Source: Sphingobacterium athyrii (GTDB taxonomy: Bacteria > Bacteroidota > Bacteroidia > Sphingobacteriales > Sphingobacteriaceae). Taken from it: DNA of 64,000 nucleotides. How positions within the stretch are numbered: position 1 is the stretch's first letter; each line of letters opens with the position of its first letter. Made by a program: the position numbers and the translations under genes. The DNA lies in contig NZ_QCXX01000001.1 in assembly GCF_003071065.1 (NCBI RefSeq), positions 988,971 through 1,052,970 on the forward strand, given 5' to 3'. Shown here piece after piece: positions 25,989 to 35,421 of the stretch. The notes under the pieces are model-generated. The model had not been told where the DNA came from, ran no database searches, and saw only the letters and a list, made by a program, of their open reading frames with translations.

Positions 25989-28232
25989 CTAATAAGTATT
26001 CCAGGCCGGAGGTTCTACCCCGAGTAAGTGTTTCACGAAATAATCGCGACGTTTCTTTTCTCCAAAATCACCGCCAGAGGCATGCCCCATTCCTGGAACC
26101 ATAATGAAATCATGATCTTTACCATGTTTGATCAACTGATTGACAAACTGGTAAGTTGATGTAGGGTCCACATTATCATCCAGCTCCCCTACGATCAACA
26201 GCAACTTTCCTTCTAATCTATACGCATTTTCAATGTTAGAACACGCCGCATATTCAGGCCCGATCGGCCAGCCCATCCATTGTTCATTCCACCATATTTT
26301 GTCCATACGATTATCATGACAGCCACAGGATGAAACCCCTACCTTATAAAATTCAGGATGAAACAAGAGCGCTCCGGCAGATGACTGTCCTCCGGCAGAA
26401 GTGCCATAAATACCGACTTTTTCGATGTCCATAGACGGATATCTAAGCGCGGCAGCCTTCATCCATGCAATACGGTCAGGGAAACCCGCATCTTTCAGAT
26501 TTTTCCAGGCGACATCCTGAAAAGCCTTTGAACGATTGGACGTTCCCATTCCGTCGATTTGCACCACGATAAAGCCCAGTTCAGCAAGCTCAGCAAGTCC
26601 TGCCGGATTAGCTGAAAATGATTTCGGAACAAAGGCGCTATGTGGACCGGCATAGATATACTCAATCACCGGATATTTTTTGTTCGGGTCGAAATTTCGT
26701 GGCCGGACGATAATGCCCCAGATATCAGTTTTACCATCTCTGGCCAACGACTTAAACACTTCAGGTTTACGCCATCCCGTAGCCTCCAGCTCCAAAATAT
26801 CCGCCTGTTCCAGATTCATGACGATCTGTCCGTCGGCTACCCGACGTAATACGGCCTGCGGAGCCTGGTCAACCCGGGAATATAGATCGACAAATAAAGA
26901 ATGGTCCGCATTAAATGTTGCCTGATGATTGGCTGCTTCCGGAGTAAGTTCTTTCAAACCCTTGCCATCAAAACCAATTGCATAATAACGGATAAGATAT
27001 GGATCCTCTTCCTTATGCATGCCACTCGCCTCAAAAATAATCTTTTTGTTATCTTCATCGACGTTGACAACTTTGCGCACCACCCAATTTCCTTTTGTGA
27101 TCTGCTGTTTCAATGCACCTGTTTTTGCATCAAATAGATACAGATGATTCCATCCGTCACGTTCCGACGCCCAAATGATATCCGCTGTTTTTTTGAGATC
27201 ATTCCGGTATTTCTTTCCGCTATAATCAATAAATGTCGCACTACGTTCTGAAATAACGGTTCTGGTTTTTCCGTCCATAGCACTCAATTCCATCACATCG
27301 TACCGTTGATGACCACGTTGGTTATATTCAAATGTGATTCCACTGTTATCCGCTTTCCATACAAGTGCAGAAAGTGAAAATTGATTGGCTACCTGAGCAG
27401 GATCTACCGTTATCACCCGCCCCCCGATGACATCAATAATGGTCGGATAGTATTGCGACAGCGCATCTCCGGGTTTATTATAGTCTCTGGTCTGCAATTT
27501 TGGCTGCAATTGATCAGTCGGCGAAGATTCCAATAAAGTCAACTGTCTGATTTCAGCCTTCCTCACTTTTGAAGCAGCCAATTTTTTTGAATCATTGGAC
27601 CATTGGATACGGGCGCTATAATACTCCCCGGGACTTCCATCAAAGGTCAACTGGCGCTCACTTTTTGAATCCTCTTTTTTGCGGATATATACATTGCTAT
27701 TTTTAATATAAGCCGTATAGACCTTATCGGGCGAATCTGTCGGTTCACCTTTACTATCGTCCCAGCGTGCTCCCCAATATCCACCCGATCGACGGTCAGT
27801 ACCAGTTGTAGGCATATCACGCAATCTGCTCAGCTTATTTTCCTCCCCATTCCACTTCCACACCACGTTGTCTTCCGTAAACTCAACCTCGTTTGCCGAC
27901 AGCACTTTCAGATCCCTTCCCCACAAAACACCTAATTTCACTTCTTTACCCAGCTGAGCGGATAACTGTTTTTCAATCAGGGCAACATCGGTAGCTATTT
28001 TTTTTCTGTTGAGCGCATCCACCAGATATAGGCTCCTTTTGTTGTCTTTCTGATTCACCCAATAACAAAAACTATCTCCTTTTTCAGACCAGATAATCTG
28101 CTGTGGTACCTGATATACCTTGCCAAATGAACTTCTGATCTCTTTGGCACGTTTATAGTCCGCCAATGTCCCCTGTGCCATTGTCGTAAGCTGAAATATC
28201 ATCAATAAAACAGCTGTAAATGTTAACTTCAT
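25989..28232 (-). CDS. Secreted S9-family (dipeptidyl peptidase IV-like) serine peptidase
   Basis: 747 residues. Signal peptide 1-19, an eight-blade-type beta-propeller region at about 30-490, and an alpha/beta-hydrolase domain at about 500-747. Catalytic triad: Ser612 in YGTSAGG, Asp685 in GELDDNVDP, His717 in GMGHASG. The DDNV context is that of DPP-IV. S9B enzymes remove dipeptides after Pro (and often Hyp) at position 2, which fits a locus that degrades proline/hydroxyproline-rich peptides. The GxSxGG context reads GTSAGG rather than the DPP-IV GWSYGG, so subfamily specificity is uncertain. It follows the permease by 73 nt. Confidence 0.9.
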   Translation of the reverse strand: MKLTFTAVLLMIFQLTTMAQGTLADYKRAKEIRSSFGKVYQVPQQIIWSEKGDSFCYWVNQKDNKRSLYLVDALNRKKIATDVALIEKQLSAQLGKEVKLGVLWGRDLKVLSANEVEFTEDNVVWKWNGEENKLSRLRDMPTTGTDRRSGGYWGARWDDSKGEPTDSPDKVYTAYIKNSNVYIRKKEDSKSERQLTFDGSPGEYYSARIQWSNDSKKLAASKVRKAEIRQLTLLESSPTDQLQPKLQTRDYNKPGDALSQYYPTIIDVIGGRVITVDPAQVANQFSLSALVWKADNSGITFEYNQRGHQRYDVMELSAMDGKTRTVISERSATFIDYSGKKYRNDLKKTADIIWASERDGWNHLYLFDAKTGALKQQITKGNWVVRKVVNVDEDNKKIIFEASGMHKEEDPYLIRYYAIGFDGKGLKELTPEAANHQATFNADHSLFVDLYSRVDQAPQAVLRRVADGQIVMNLEQADILELEATGWRKPEVFKSLARDGKTDIWGIIVRPRNFDPNKKYPVIEYIYAGPHSAFVPKSFSANPAGLAELAELGFIVVQIDGMGTSNRSKAFQDVAWKNLKDAGFPDRIAWMKAAALRYPSMDIEKVGIYGTSAGGQSSAGALLFHPEFYKVGVSSCGCHDNRMDKIWWNEQWMGWPIGPEYAACSNIENAYRLEGKLLLIVGELDDNVDPTSTYQFVNQLIKHGKDHDFIMVPGMGHASGGDFGEKKRRDYFVKHLLGVEPPAWNTY

Positions 28233-28305
28233 ATCTGTTATTCTTTAAATCCTATGTGTTGTTTTGCCTCCTATTGCAACCAGGCAAGATTAAAAATAAG
28301 TAGGT

Positions 28306-29727
28306 TTATGTCTTCGCTTCCTTTTGTTTCACAAAATAATATAACGGAATCCCCAAAAGTGTGATAATAATGCCCGGCCAGGTAAATTGCGGTTTATAGA
28401 TGACCAACAAAACAATAAACGAGATCCCCATCGAAATATAGACGGCCGGAATAAAAGGATAGCCAAAAGCTTTATAAGGCCGCGGTACATCCGGTCGTTT
28501 ATATCTTAGCCAAAAGATGCCGATGATGCACAAAACATAGAACATAACTACCACGCAGGTAATCATATCCAGCAGATCACCATACTTACCTGTCAGACAC
28601 CATATCGATGCAATGAGCGCCTGTAACCACAAGGCGTAAGCCGGTACTGCATTCTTATTTAGGGTCGCTGTCTTCTTAAAAAACAAACCATCCTTAGCCA
28701 TGGAGTAATAGATCCTTGCACCAGCCAGAATCAGTCCGTTATTACAGCCAAAAGTGCTGACCATAATCATGATCGCCAAGATGGCGATTCCAACGGGACC
28801 GAAAATTTCTTGCGCCACGAGCATAGCCACGCGATCTTTAGGTGCACTGGACATCTGTTCGATCGTCAACACACCGGTATACATCACATTGGTCAAAATA
28901 TAGATCACCGTCACGATCAGGGTACCCAAGGCTAAACTCAAACCAATATTGCGTTGTGGATTCTTGATTTCGCCCGCTACCGCAGAAGATGAATGCCAGG
29001 AATCGCTGCTGAATAATGCCCCCACAAGTGCTGCAGACATCGCACCAAATGCACCGAAGGTAGCATAATCCACTGTCGATCCATCCACATTTAATCGCTG
29101 TAGATTCCACATACGCGCTGCAGACCAGTTTTGATTCCAGACCTCCGGATCGAAAGCCGCAAAGCCGAAGATGACCAGCAGCACCAAACTTAATATTTTG
29201 ATCAGTGTCAGCACGGTCTGTACTGTCTTACCATTCTTTACACCACCGGTATTAATAAAGGTGAGCAGCAAAATAACAGCAATAGCCAACACCTGAGCAG
29301 ATGAAATATGATAGTCTCCTATCACCAGCAAATAAACATCTTCATCCAGTACCGGAAATAAATAAGCTGTAAACTTAGCGAAAGCTACCCCTACGGCTGC
29401 AATCGTAGCCGTCTGGATAACGGCAAAAAAAGTCCAGCCAAACGTAAAGCTGACCACCGGTCCATAGGCTTCTTTGAGATAAACATACTGACCACCGGCT
29501 TTCGGAAACATGGCACTGAGCTCACCATAACTCAAGGCGGCAGCCAGCGTCATAAATCCGCAGATCAACCACACCACCATCAGCCAGCCGGCAGAACCCG
29601 TATTTCGGGCGATATCCGACGATACAATAAAGATCCCCGAGCCGATCATGCTTCCGGCAACGAGCATCGTTGCGTCCAATAAACCCAATGACTTTTTGAA
29701 ATCTTGACTATTTTCCTGATTACTCAT
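28306..29727 (-). CDS. APC-superfamily amino acid permease
   Basis: 473 residues with about 12 membrane helices. The first shows the family motif LDATMLVAGSMIGSGIFIV, followed by GGQYVYLKEAYGPVVSFTFGW. The C-terminus PHYKPQ-like loop and short basic tail place it nearest the LAT-type amino acid/polyamine exchangers. Located 20 nt upstream of... the S9 gene side and 20 nt after DUF885, within the hydroxyproline run, it most likely carries hydroxyproline, proline or small peptides across the inner membrane. Exact substrate is inferred from context only. Confidence 0.9.
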   Translation of the reverse strand: MSNQENSQDFKKSLGLLDATMLVAGSMIGSGIFIVSSDIARNTGSAGWLMVVWLICGFMTLAAALSYGELSAMFPKAGGQYVYLKEAYGPVVSFTFGWTFFAVIQTATIAAVGVAFAKFTAYLFPVLDEDVYLLVIGDYHISSAQVLAIAVILLLTFINTGGVKNGKTVQTVLTLIKILSLVLLVIFGFAAFDPEVWNQNWSAARMWNLQRLNVDGSTVDYATFGAFGAMSAALVGALFSSDSWHSSSAVAGEIKNPQRNIGLSLALGTLIVTVIYILTNVMYTGVLTIEQMSSAPKDRVAMLVAQEIFGPVGIAILAIMIMVSTFGCNNGLILAGARIYYSMAKDGLFFKKTATLNKNAVPAYALWLQALIASIWCLTGKYGDLLDMITCVVVMFYVLCIIGIFWLRYKRPDVPRPYKAFGYPFIPAVYISMGISFIVLLVIYKPQFTWPGIIITLLGIPLYYFVKQKEAKT

Positions 29728-29747
29728 AATTTAGGGTTGGATCACAC

Positions 29748-31523
29748 TTATTTAAAATTATAAAATTTCCATTTCGCCTGATGGTTAGGTTCAAGCTTTT
29801 GGTTTGTCAATGTCGCCCTGACCATCTCCATGGGTAAGTAATTTTCCTTGATGACCTGGTCATGAAATTCCGCGTAAGACATTTTCCCCGACCCGACCAA
29901 TTCATCACTGATACTCAACAGCTGTAGGCCACCGATCAAATAAGCCAATTGATATAAAGGATCATAAGAACCTTCAAAAGATCGCTTCACCTCTCCATGT
30001 GCATTTGCGGGTTCATGGCCGACCTTGTTGACTAGGTAGTCTATACATTGTTGCGGTGTCCATTCGCCCAAATGAAATTTAATGCTGAAAGTAATCCGCG
30101 CACAACGATGCATTCGCCAAAATAACATCCCGATACGTTCTTCCGGTGTCTTGGCAAAACCCATTCTATACAACAGTAACTCCCAATATAAGGTCCAGCC
30201 TTCGGTCCAGAATGGTGTATTGAAATTCTGCTCCCGATAGGGCTTATATCTTTTATTCATAAAATACTGTAAATGATGCCCCGGATTGAGTTCATGCTGC
30301 ACCGTACCCAAAGAAAAGTATGGATTGTTACCGCGCATGCTCATCATTTTCTGGTCATAGGTCATGGTATTGGTTGGATAAGAAATACTGATCTCCCGTC
30401 CTCCCGTAAAAAATGGATTGACCAATTGCCGCTCAGGAGTCATCATGATCATCCCCCAGGTTTCATCTGCCAGTTCAGGAATCGTGATGAGCTTATGCTG
30501 CTTGATAAATGTCTGAGCTCGATCATATAACTGATTGATCAGACCGGGCTGCTGTCCTTCCGGTACATAGGTATTTTTAACCTTTTCTTGCGCTGCTTTC
30601 CAATCGTCTCCGAATCCCATCTCACGGGAAGCTTTTAATAACTCTGCCACACACCATTCCCATTCCTGATCTGCGATACGCAAGAGTTCATCCGCATCGT
30701 AAGCAATCATTTCTTCGCGCAGCTTTTTGTCAAGCGCAGTTTTTCCGATCGGCTGTCCGCCAATATTACTGCCATCATTAAAGACTTTCCAATTGCTCCT
30801 GGCCTGCAAAGCACTTTTATATTGATTTAATTTTTCGTTTAAACTTTCATAAGATTTGGGCACCCACCAGGTAAACATCGGATCATATCCATTATAGAAA
30901 TCAAATGCGCTTTCCAAACGGGTTCGCAATGACTCTACCATATTGACCAAAAAATTGACATCGGCAGATTCGATCGATGATACATTTGTTAGATTTTGGA
31001 TCGCCGCCTCGACCTGATCTGTGGTTTTTTCAAATATTACCGCCACGTCCTTTCCCACGACCGCGGCACCCCTGCGACGCTTCTGTTCAAATTGAAGGAT
31101 ATTGTCCGCAAACGGTAAGTAAAGCTGCAACCGATTATATAAAGCGGATGTCTCTTTGAGCTCCTCTTTATGCCGCAGCACTTTTTGGTTCAATAGCACG
31201 TAATCGACCTGACCGTTGGTATTCAGCCGCTTATAATCAAAACTTTTCAGTTTAGCCAAATAGTCATCATCTACTTTGATCAGTCTATTGATCTGCTCGG
31301 GGGAGGCCGCTGACTGCTGAAATCCCCAGTTTTTGGGCATAGGGCCATAAAAGTAATTAACAGCCTGCAGATCATGGCGGTATTGAATGATATAAGGCTC
31401 AATGGGTGTTGTGTGTTGATACAAATCCATCTCTTGGGCATCTGTTAGCGAAGAAGCCATACAAAGCACGCCTATGACTATAAATTTCTTTGGGTTAGGG
31501 TTATTGTGGTTTTTCTTCATCAT
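29748..31523 (-). CDS. DUF885-family secreted metallopeptidase-like protein
   Basis: 591 residues, signal peptide about 1-29 (ends TDAQ). The DUF885 hallmark HELNPGHH is at 410-417 (zinc-type HExxxGHH; usual form HExxPGHH), followed by PFWTEGWTLYWELLLYRMGF, whose Glu is the likely third ligand. The family is related to thermolysin-like and M32-like folds and is thought to cut small peptides; few members are characterised. It lies 15 nt downstream of the FAD oxidase gene and 20 nt upstream of the permease gene, inside the hydroxyproline run, suggesting it trims imported or periplasmic peptides. Confidence 0.88.
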   Translation of the reverse strand: MMKKNHNNPNPKKFIVIGVLCMASSLTDAQEMDLYQHTTPIEPYIIQYRHDLQAVNYFYGPMPKNWGFQQSAASPEQINRLIKVDDDYLAKLKSFDYKRLNTNGQVDYVLLNQKVLRHKEELKETSALYNRLQLYLPFADNILQFEQKRRRGAAVVGKDVAVIFEKTTDQVEAAIQNLTNVSSIESADVNFLVNMVESLRTRLESAFDFYNGYDPMFTWWVPKSYESLNEKLNQYKSALQARSNWKVFNDGSNIGGQPIGKTALDKKLREEMIAYDADELLRIADQEWEWCVAELLKASREMGFGDDWKAAQEKVKNTYVPEGQQPGLINQLYDRAQTFIKQHKLITIPELADETWGMIMMTPERQLVNPFFTGGREISISYPTNTMTYDQKMMSMRGNNPYFSLGTVQHELNPGHHLQYFMNKRYKPYREQNFNTPFWTEGWTLYWELLLYRMGFAKTPEERIGMLFWRMHRCARITFSIKFHLGEWTPQQCIDYLVNKVGHEPANAHGEVKRSFEGSYDPLYQLAYLIGGLQLLSISDELVGSGKMSYAEFHDQVIKENYLPMEMVRATLTNQKLEPNHQAKWKFYNFK

Positions 31524-31538
31524 TTGATTTATTTTTGT

Positions 31539-32798
31539 CTATTGAAACCGATCCGGACTAAAGCCCCTAATATCCGTTTCGGTGGCTTTGTCGGACAGTA
31601 AAGCCGTAATCGCTTTTCCATAAGCAGGTCCCAGACTCAAACCCATCATCCCCCCTGCCCCCGCGATGCTGACATTGCCATATTTGGAAGTCCTGCCCAA
31701 ATAAGGAAGTCCATCCGGTGAACACGGCCTGTAGCCAAACCAGATATCCTGCGGATAATCGACCTGTAGATCCGGGAAATATTTAGGGATAGATTCGACG
31801 ATACCTTTGACGCGATTGCTGTATATCTTATCATTTGCCGGACCTAATTCCATAGTTCCACTAAAGCGAATCTGATTATTCATTGGCGTCACCGCTACGC
31901 GAGCCTCCAAGAGCAAAGCGGCATGGATCATCTGGTTATTGCCCGTTGTATTATACATGAAAGAATACCCCTTTCCGGGCATTAAAGGCAACTTTAAATG
32001 CAGCTTCGACGCTAATGCCGGTAGCGATGCTCCCCCGGTTACGACAATTTCATCAGCATGAAATGCTCCTTTTGACGTACCGATTTCGGACACCCTTTTG
32101 CCTGAAAACCTGAACCCTGTCACTTCCGTCTGATAGTTGATCTGTACCCCATGGGCAAGCAGGTAGTCTGTCAATATTTTCATTAGTTTTGGGGGATACA
32201 AGATACCGTCGCATTTGTATAAAATACCGCCGATCGTATCCATTCGTAGATTAGGCTCCAAAGCCTGAATGCCTGCCTGATCAAAAATTTCTACATCCAG
32301 TCCCAGGTTTTGGGCTTTTTCTGCGAGTTCAATTTCTTCCTGCTCGACATGACCGGACTTGTAGAGCATCATAATACCGTTTTGCCTAAGCTCAAAATCA
32401 AACCCCTCCTGCCGGGCCAGTTCATCATATGAGCGGCTGCTCGCAAGATTCAGATCACGTATCGCTGCTGCATTTCGATTTACATGTTTTTCATTGGCAT
32501 GTTTCAGGAACTTCAGTCCCCAGTCGATCAATGAAAGATTCAATGTGGGTCTGACGTAAAACGGGCTTTTACTGTTCAACATCCATTTTACTCCCTGTGC
32601 CACGATGCCCGGTGCGGCCAATGGGGTAAAATGGCTGGGAACGATCATTCCTGCATTTCCATAGGAACAATTGTCCAGCCCGTCACCTTTCTCCAAAATC
32701 TGAACCTCCCAACCATCCTGTAAGAGATAATAAGCGGTGGACAATCCTGCGATACCCGCTCCTATGATAGCCACTTTTCCTTTATGCTGTGTTGACAC
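31539..32798 (-). CDS. FAD-dependent D-amino acid oxidoreductase (probable D-hydroxyproline dehydrogenase)
   Basis: 419 residues. The N-terminal dinucleotide fold reads VAIIGAGIAGLSTAYYLL (Gly13-x-Gly15-x-x-Gly18) with Glu at the end of strand 2 (VQILEK). DadA/DAO family features include SYGNAGMIVPSHFTPLAAPG near 46-65, GKGYSFMYN and FSGTMELG, and the C-terminal FAD contact GYRPCSPDGLPYLGR...GAGGMMGLSLGPAYG. In hydroxyproline catabolism such an enzyme oxidises cis-4-hydroxy-D-proline to pyrroline-4-hydroxy-2-carboxylate. It lies 23 nt after the epimerase gene, which supplies that substrate. D-proline or general D-amino-acid activity is possible. Confidence 0.9.
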   Translation of the reverse strand: MSTQHKGKVAIIGAGIAGLSTAYYLLQDGWEVQILEKGDGLDNCSYGNAGMIVPSHFTPLAAPGIVAQGVKWMLNSKSPFYVRPTLNLSLIDWGLKFLKHANEKHVNRNAAAIRDLNLASSRSYDELARQEGFDFELRQNGIMMLYKSGHVEQEEIELAEKAQNLGLDVEIFDQAGIQALEPNLRMDTIGGILYKCDGILYPPKLMKILTDYLLAHGVQINYQTEVTGFRFSGKRVSEIGTSKGAFHADEIVVTGGASLPALASKLHLKLPLMPGKGYSFMYNTTGNNQMIHAALLLEARVAVTPMNNQIRFSGTMELGPANDKIYSNRVKGIVESIPKYFPDLQVDYPQDIWFGYRPCSPDGLPYLGRTSKYGNVSIAGAGGMMGLSLGPAYGKAITALLSDKATETDIRGFSPDRFQ

Positions 32799-32821
32799 GT
32801 TTTTTGCTATTTTAATAATAA

Positions 32822-33823
32822 TTACATAACCTGAAATCCTTCTTTATACGGGTCTTCGTCATCAATAATGATCTGACTGTAGCCCGTAATTCTTGCCCAT
32901 CCCTCTACCGAAGGAATAATTGCTGGCTGGCCCGTTATTGTCGTCGTTTCTTCTTCGATACGACCGACGAATTGCGAACCGATGTAACTCTCATGAACAA
33001 ATTCCTCTCCCTTTTTCAACTTCCCTTTGGCATACCATTGTGCCATGCGCGCAGAAGTTCCCGTACCGCAAGGAGACCTATCCAATGCATTTTCACCTAC
33101 CAACACCGCATTTCTTCCCGTGGAATTTGCCTTAGTTGGTTTTCCGGTCCACTGAATATGGCTAAGACCATATATATTTTCATCTTCGGGATGAATAAAG
33201 TCCGTTTTCTCATTGAGTAAACGGCGAATAATTTTCCCGTAATGAATGAGCTGGCTCGCCGAAAAATCACTGATGTCCCTAAAATTTTTCTGAGGGTCAA
33301 CGATGGCGTAGAAATTTCCGCCATAGGCAACGTCGACGATAATCTCCCCCAAATCCGGGCATACGACGCTAAGCCCTTCTTTGTAAAGAAAAGACTTGAC
33401 ATTTGTGAGTTTCACGGTTTTAACCTTTGGCCCATCTTGTACATAATCAATCAGAATCAAGCCTGCGGGTGTCTCCAGACGGAGCTTTCCAGGTACTTTA
33501 GGTCTTACCAGCCCCTCTTCGATGGCAATGGTCACCGTACCGATCGTCCCGTGGCCACACATCGGAAGACATCCACTCGTCTCAATATAAAGTACGCCGG
33601 TATCGTTGTTGGGGTCTATAGGCGGATAAAGCATACTCCCGCTCATCATATCATGTCCACGCGGCTCAAACATCAATCCTTTACGAATCCAGTCATATTC
33701 TTTTATAAAATGTAGCCGGCGTTCCATCATCGAATGCCCTTGCAGCACCGGTGCTCCTCCTGCGACCAACCTCACCGGACATCCACAGGTGTGGGAGTCG
33801 ATACAAAAAAATGTTTTCTTCAT
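32822..33823 (-). CDS. 4-hydroxyproline 2-epimerase (proline racemase family)
   Basis: 333 residues. Both catalytic cysteines of the two-base mechanism are present: Cys89 in MCGHGTIG and Cys252 in SPCGTGTS. The Thr-for-Cys change that marks trans-3-hydroxyproline dehydratases is therefore absent. The N-terminus IDSHTCGCPVRLV is typical. It converts trans-4-hydroxy-L-proline to cis-4-hydroxy-D-proline in the cytoplasm, step 1 of the pathway. Neighbours encode steps 2 (FAD oxidase), 3 (DHDPS-like deaminase) and 4 (aldehyde dehydrogenase), which argues for hydroxyproline rather than proline as substrate. Spacing to the neighbours is 21 and 23 nt. Confidence 0.92.
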   Translation of the reverse strand: MKKTFFCIDSHTCGCPVRLVAGGAPVLQGHSMMERRLHFIKEYDWIRKGLMFEPRGHDMMSGSMLYPPIDPNNDTGVLYIETSGCLPMCGHGTIGTVTIAIEEGLVRPKVPGKLRLETPAGLILIDYVQDGPKVKTVKLTNVKSFLYKEGLSVVCPDLGEIIVDVAYGGNFYAIVDPQKNFRDISDFSASQLIHYGKIIRRLLNEKTDFIHPEDENIYGLSHIQWTGKPTKANSTGRNAVLVGENALDRSPCGTGTSARMAQWYAKGKLKKGEEFVHESYIGSQFVGRIEEETTTITGQPAIIPSVEGWARITGYSQIIIDDEDPYKEGFQVM

Positions 33824-33844
33824 CAGTTGCTATACAAAAATGTC

Positions 33845-35329
33845 TTAAATACTTGCTTTTGTCGCACTACCATTTACGATACGTACGATGCCCAATGCAT
33901 TTTCATTTTTCAACTCCACTGGCAGGAATTCATCAGGCCAATTCTGAAAAGCTAAGGGGCGTACAAAACGCTTCACCGCATCCGGTCCGACAGAGGTAAA
34001 TCGCGGATCCGTACAGGAAGGAAAAGGGCCGCCATGCTGCATGGCATAGACCACCTCTACCCCGGTTGGCATACCATTAAACAGCAGCCGTCCCGCTTTA
34101 TCTTTCACCACATTGAAAATCTCCTGATGTACCCGCACATCTTCGTTTGTCGCTGCAATGGTAATGGTTAGCTGTCCTTTGAGCTGTCGCGCAATTGCCA
34201 GTACTTCCTCCGCATTTTCAGCTTCCACCAGGACAGCAAAAGGGCCAAATACTTCTTCGCTCAATACCTGGTTTTTTAAAAAATTGTGTGCTGAGGTACT
34301 GATGATTCTGGGACGGCCCTGCCCTTGGACGGCTTCGACACTTGATTCTGCGAGCATGCTCACCTCAGCCTGTCCGCTTAAAGTCGCTTTATTTTTTTCA
34401 AAATGCGCATAGATGCCCGTATTTAGCATTGTAGCCGGTGCAGTAGCAAGGATGGCCGATGCCAGCGCTTTTTTGAAACGCTCCAGACCATCGCCTTTTA
34501 CCGCTATAAATACCCCGGGATTGGTACAGAACTGTCCTACACCCAAGGTCAACGAAGCCGCATATTCCTTGGCCAGTGCTTCAGCGCGATCCTCTAACAG
34601 CTGTGAAAAGGCAAACACCGGATTTACGCTACCCATCTCGGCAAACACGGGGATCGGTTCTTCGCGCTGATTAGCAATATCAAACAAGGCTTTTCCCCCC
34701 CAGTATGATCCGGTAAATCCGACCGCTTTAACTCTTGGGTGAGCAGTCAGATAGGCCCCTATCTTCGTATCTGTTCCTATGACATTATCCCCTAGAATAT
34801 GGCTAAAGACCCCTTCCGGCCAGCCATAATCTTTGATAACCGCGGCGATCGCATCAGCCATCATAGTCGACGTTCGGGTATGCCCGGAATGTCCTTTAAC
34901 AATTACCGGACATCCTGCGCCGATCGCACTCGCCGTATCACCGCCAGCTGTTGAAAAGGCAAATGGGAAATTACTCGCTCCAAATACCACTACTGGCCCT
35001 ATCCCCAAATTAAACTTCCGAATATCACTTTTACCTGTTTCACTATTTGGCAAATCAATGCGGGCTTCGGTATAGATACCTAACGCTACCGCATTGGCAT
35101 AACTGCGCCACTGCCCTACCGTACGCGCTTTCTCTCCTGTGAGCCGGACTAAAGGAAGTGCCGTCTCCGCATGGGCAGTGTCTAACAATTCAGGGCCTAA
35201 TCCCTCAATTTTATCAGCAACAGCATGCATAAATGCAGCACGCACAGCAATCGTCGTGGATTTCAAAAATTGAAATGCCTCGACCGCCATACAAACCCGG
35301 TCATCTAAAAATTCTTGTGGTTGATTCAT
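33845..35329 (-). CDS. Alpha-ketoglutarate semialdehyde dehydrogenase (aldehyde dehydrogenase family)
   Basis: 494 residues. Catalytic Cys268 lies in GQFCTNPG, a motif characteristic of the ketoglutaric-semialdehyde dehydrogenase branch; the general-base Glu is in FAEMGSVNPVF; the coenzyme region has VFGASNFPFAFSTAGGDTASAIGAG and the KGHSGHTRT stretch. It oxidises 2,5-dioxopentanoate to 2-oxoglutarate, the last step of hydroxyproline (and pentose) catabolism. Since L-arabinose can also enter 2-oxoglutarate through the same semialdehyde, the enzyme could serve both products of arabinosylated hydroxyproline. A terminator-like hairpin lies between this gene and the upstream deaminase gene. Confidence 0.92.
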   Translation of the reverse strand: MNQPQEFLDDRVCMAVEAFQFLKSTTIAVRAAFMHAVADKIEGLGPELLDTAHAETALPLVRLTGEKARTVGQWRSYANAVALGIYTEARIDLPNSETGKSDIRKFNLGIGPVVVFGASNFPFAFSTAGGDTASAIGAGCPVIVKGHSGHTRTSTMMADAIAAVIKDYGWPEGVFSHILGDNVIGTDTKIGAYLTAHPRVKAVGFTGSYWGGKALFDIANQREEPIPVFAEMGSVNPVFAFSQLLEDRAEALAKEYAASLTLGVGQFCTNPGVFIAVKGDGLERFKKALASAILATAPATMLNTGIYAHFEKNKATLSGQAEVSMLAESSVEAVQGQGRPRIISTSAHNFLKNQVLSEEVFGPFAVLVEAENAEEVLAIARQLKGQLTITIAATNEDVRVHQEIFNVVKDKAGRLLFNGMPTGVEVVYAMQHGGPFPSCTDPRFTSVGPDAVKRFVRPLAFQNWPDEFLPVELKNENALGIVRIVNGSATKASI

Positions 35330-35349
35330 TCTATTTCGGATTTTTTTTT

Positions 35350-35393
35350 AAAAAACGAGCTGTAGGCGAACAGTATCCACCAATCGCCTACAG
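35350..35393 (-). terminator. Terminator-like hairpin inside the hydroxyproline operon
   Basis: CTGTAGGCGA/TCGCCTACAG (35360-35369 with 35384-35393) is a perfect 10-bp stem, followed on the minus strand by CTCG and then six T. It sits in the 92-nt gap between the DHDPS-like and aldehyde dehydrogenase genes. No separate promoter fits the 20 nt left before the next ATG, so it is probably a partial terminator that lowers downstream expression. Confidence 0.7.
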
Positions 35394-35421
35394 TATCTTA
35401 TTTCTGTTTAATCTGCAGCTC

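Noticed and set aside
33242..33715. 157-codon plus-strand open frame
   Set aside because: Antisense shadow of the hydroxyproline epimerase gene.
32822..33823. Assignment as trans-3-hydroxyproline dehydratase
   Set aside because: Both catalytic cysteines are present; dehydratases carry Thr or Ser at the second site.
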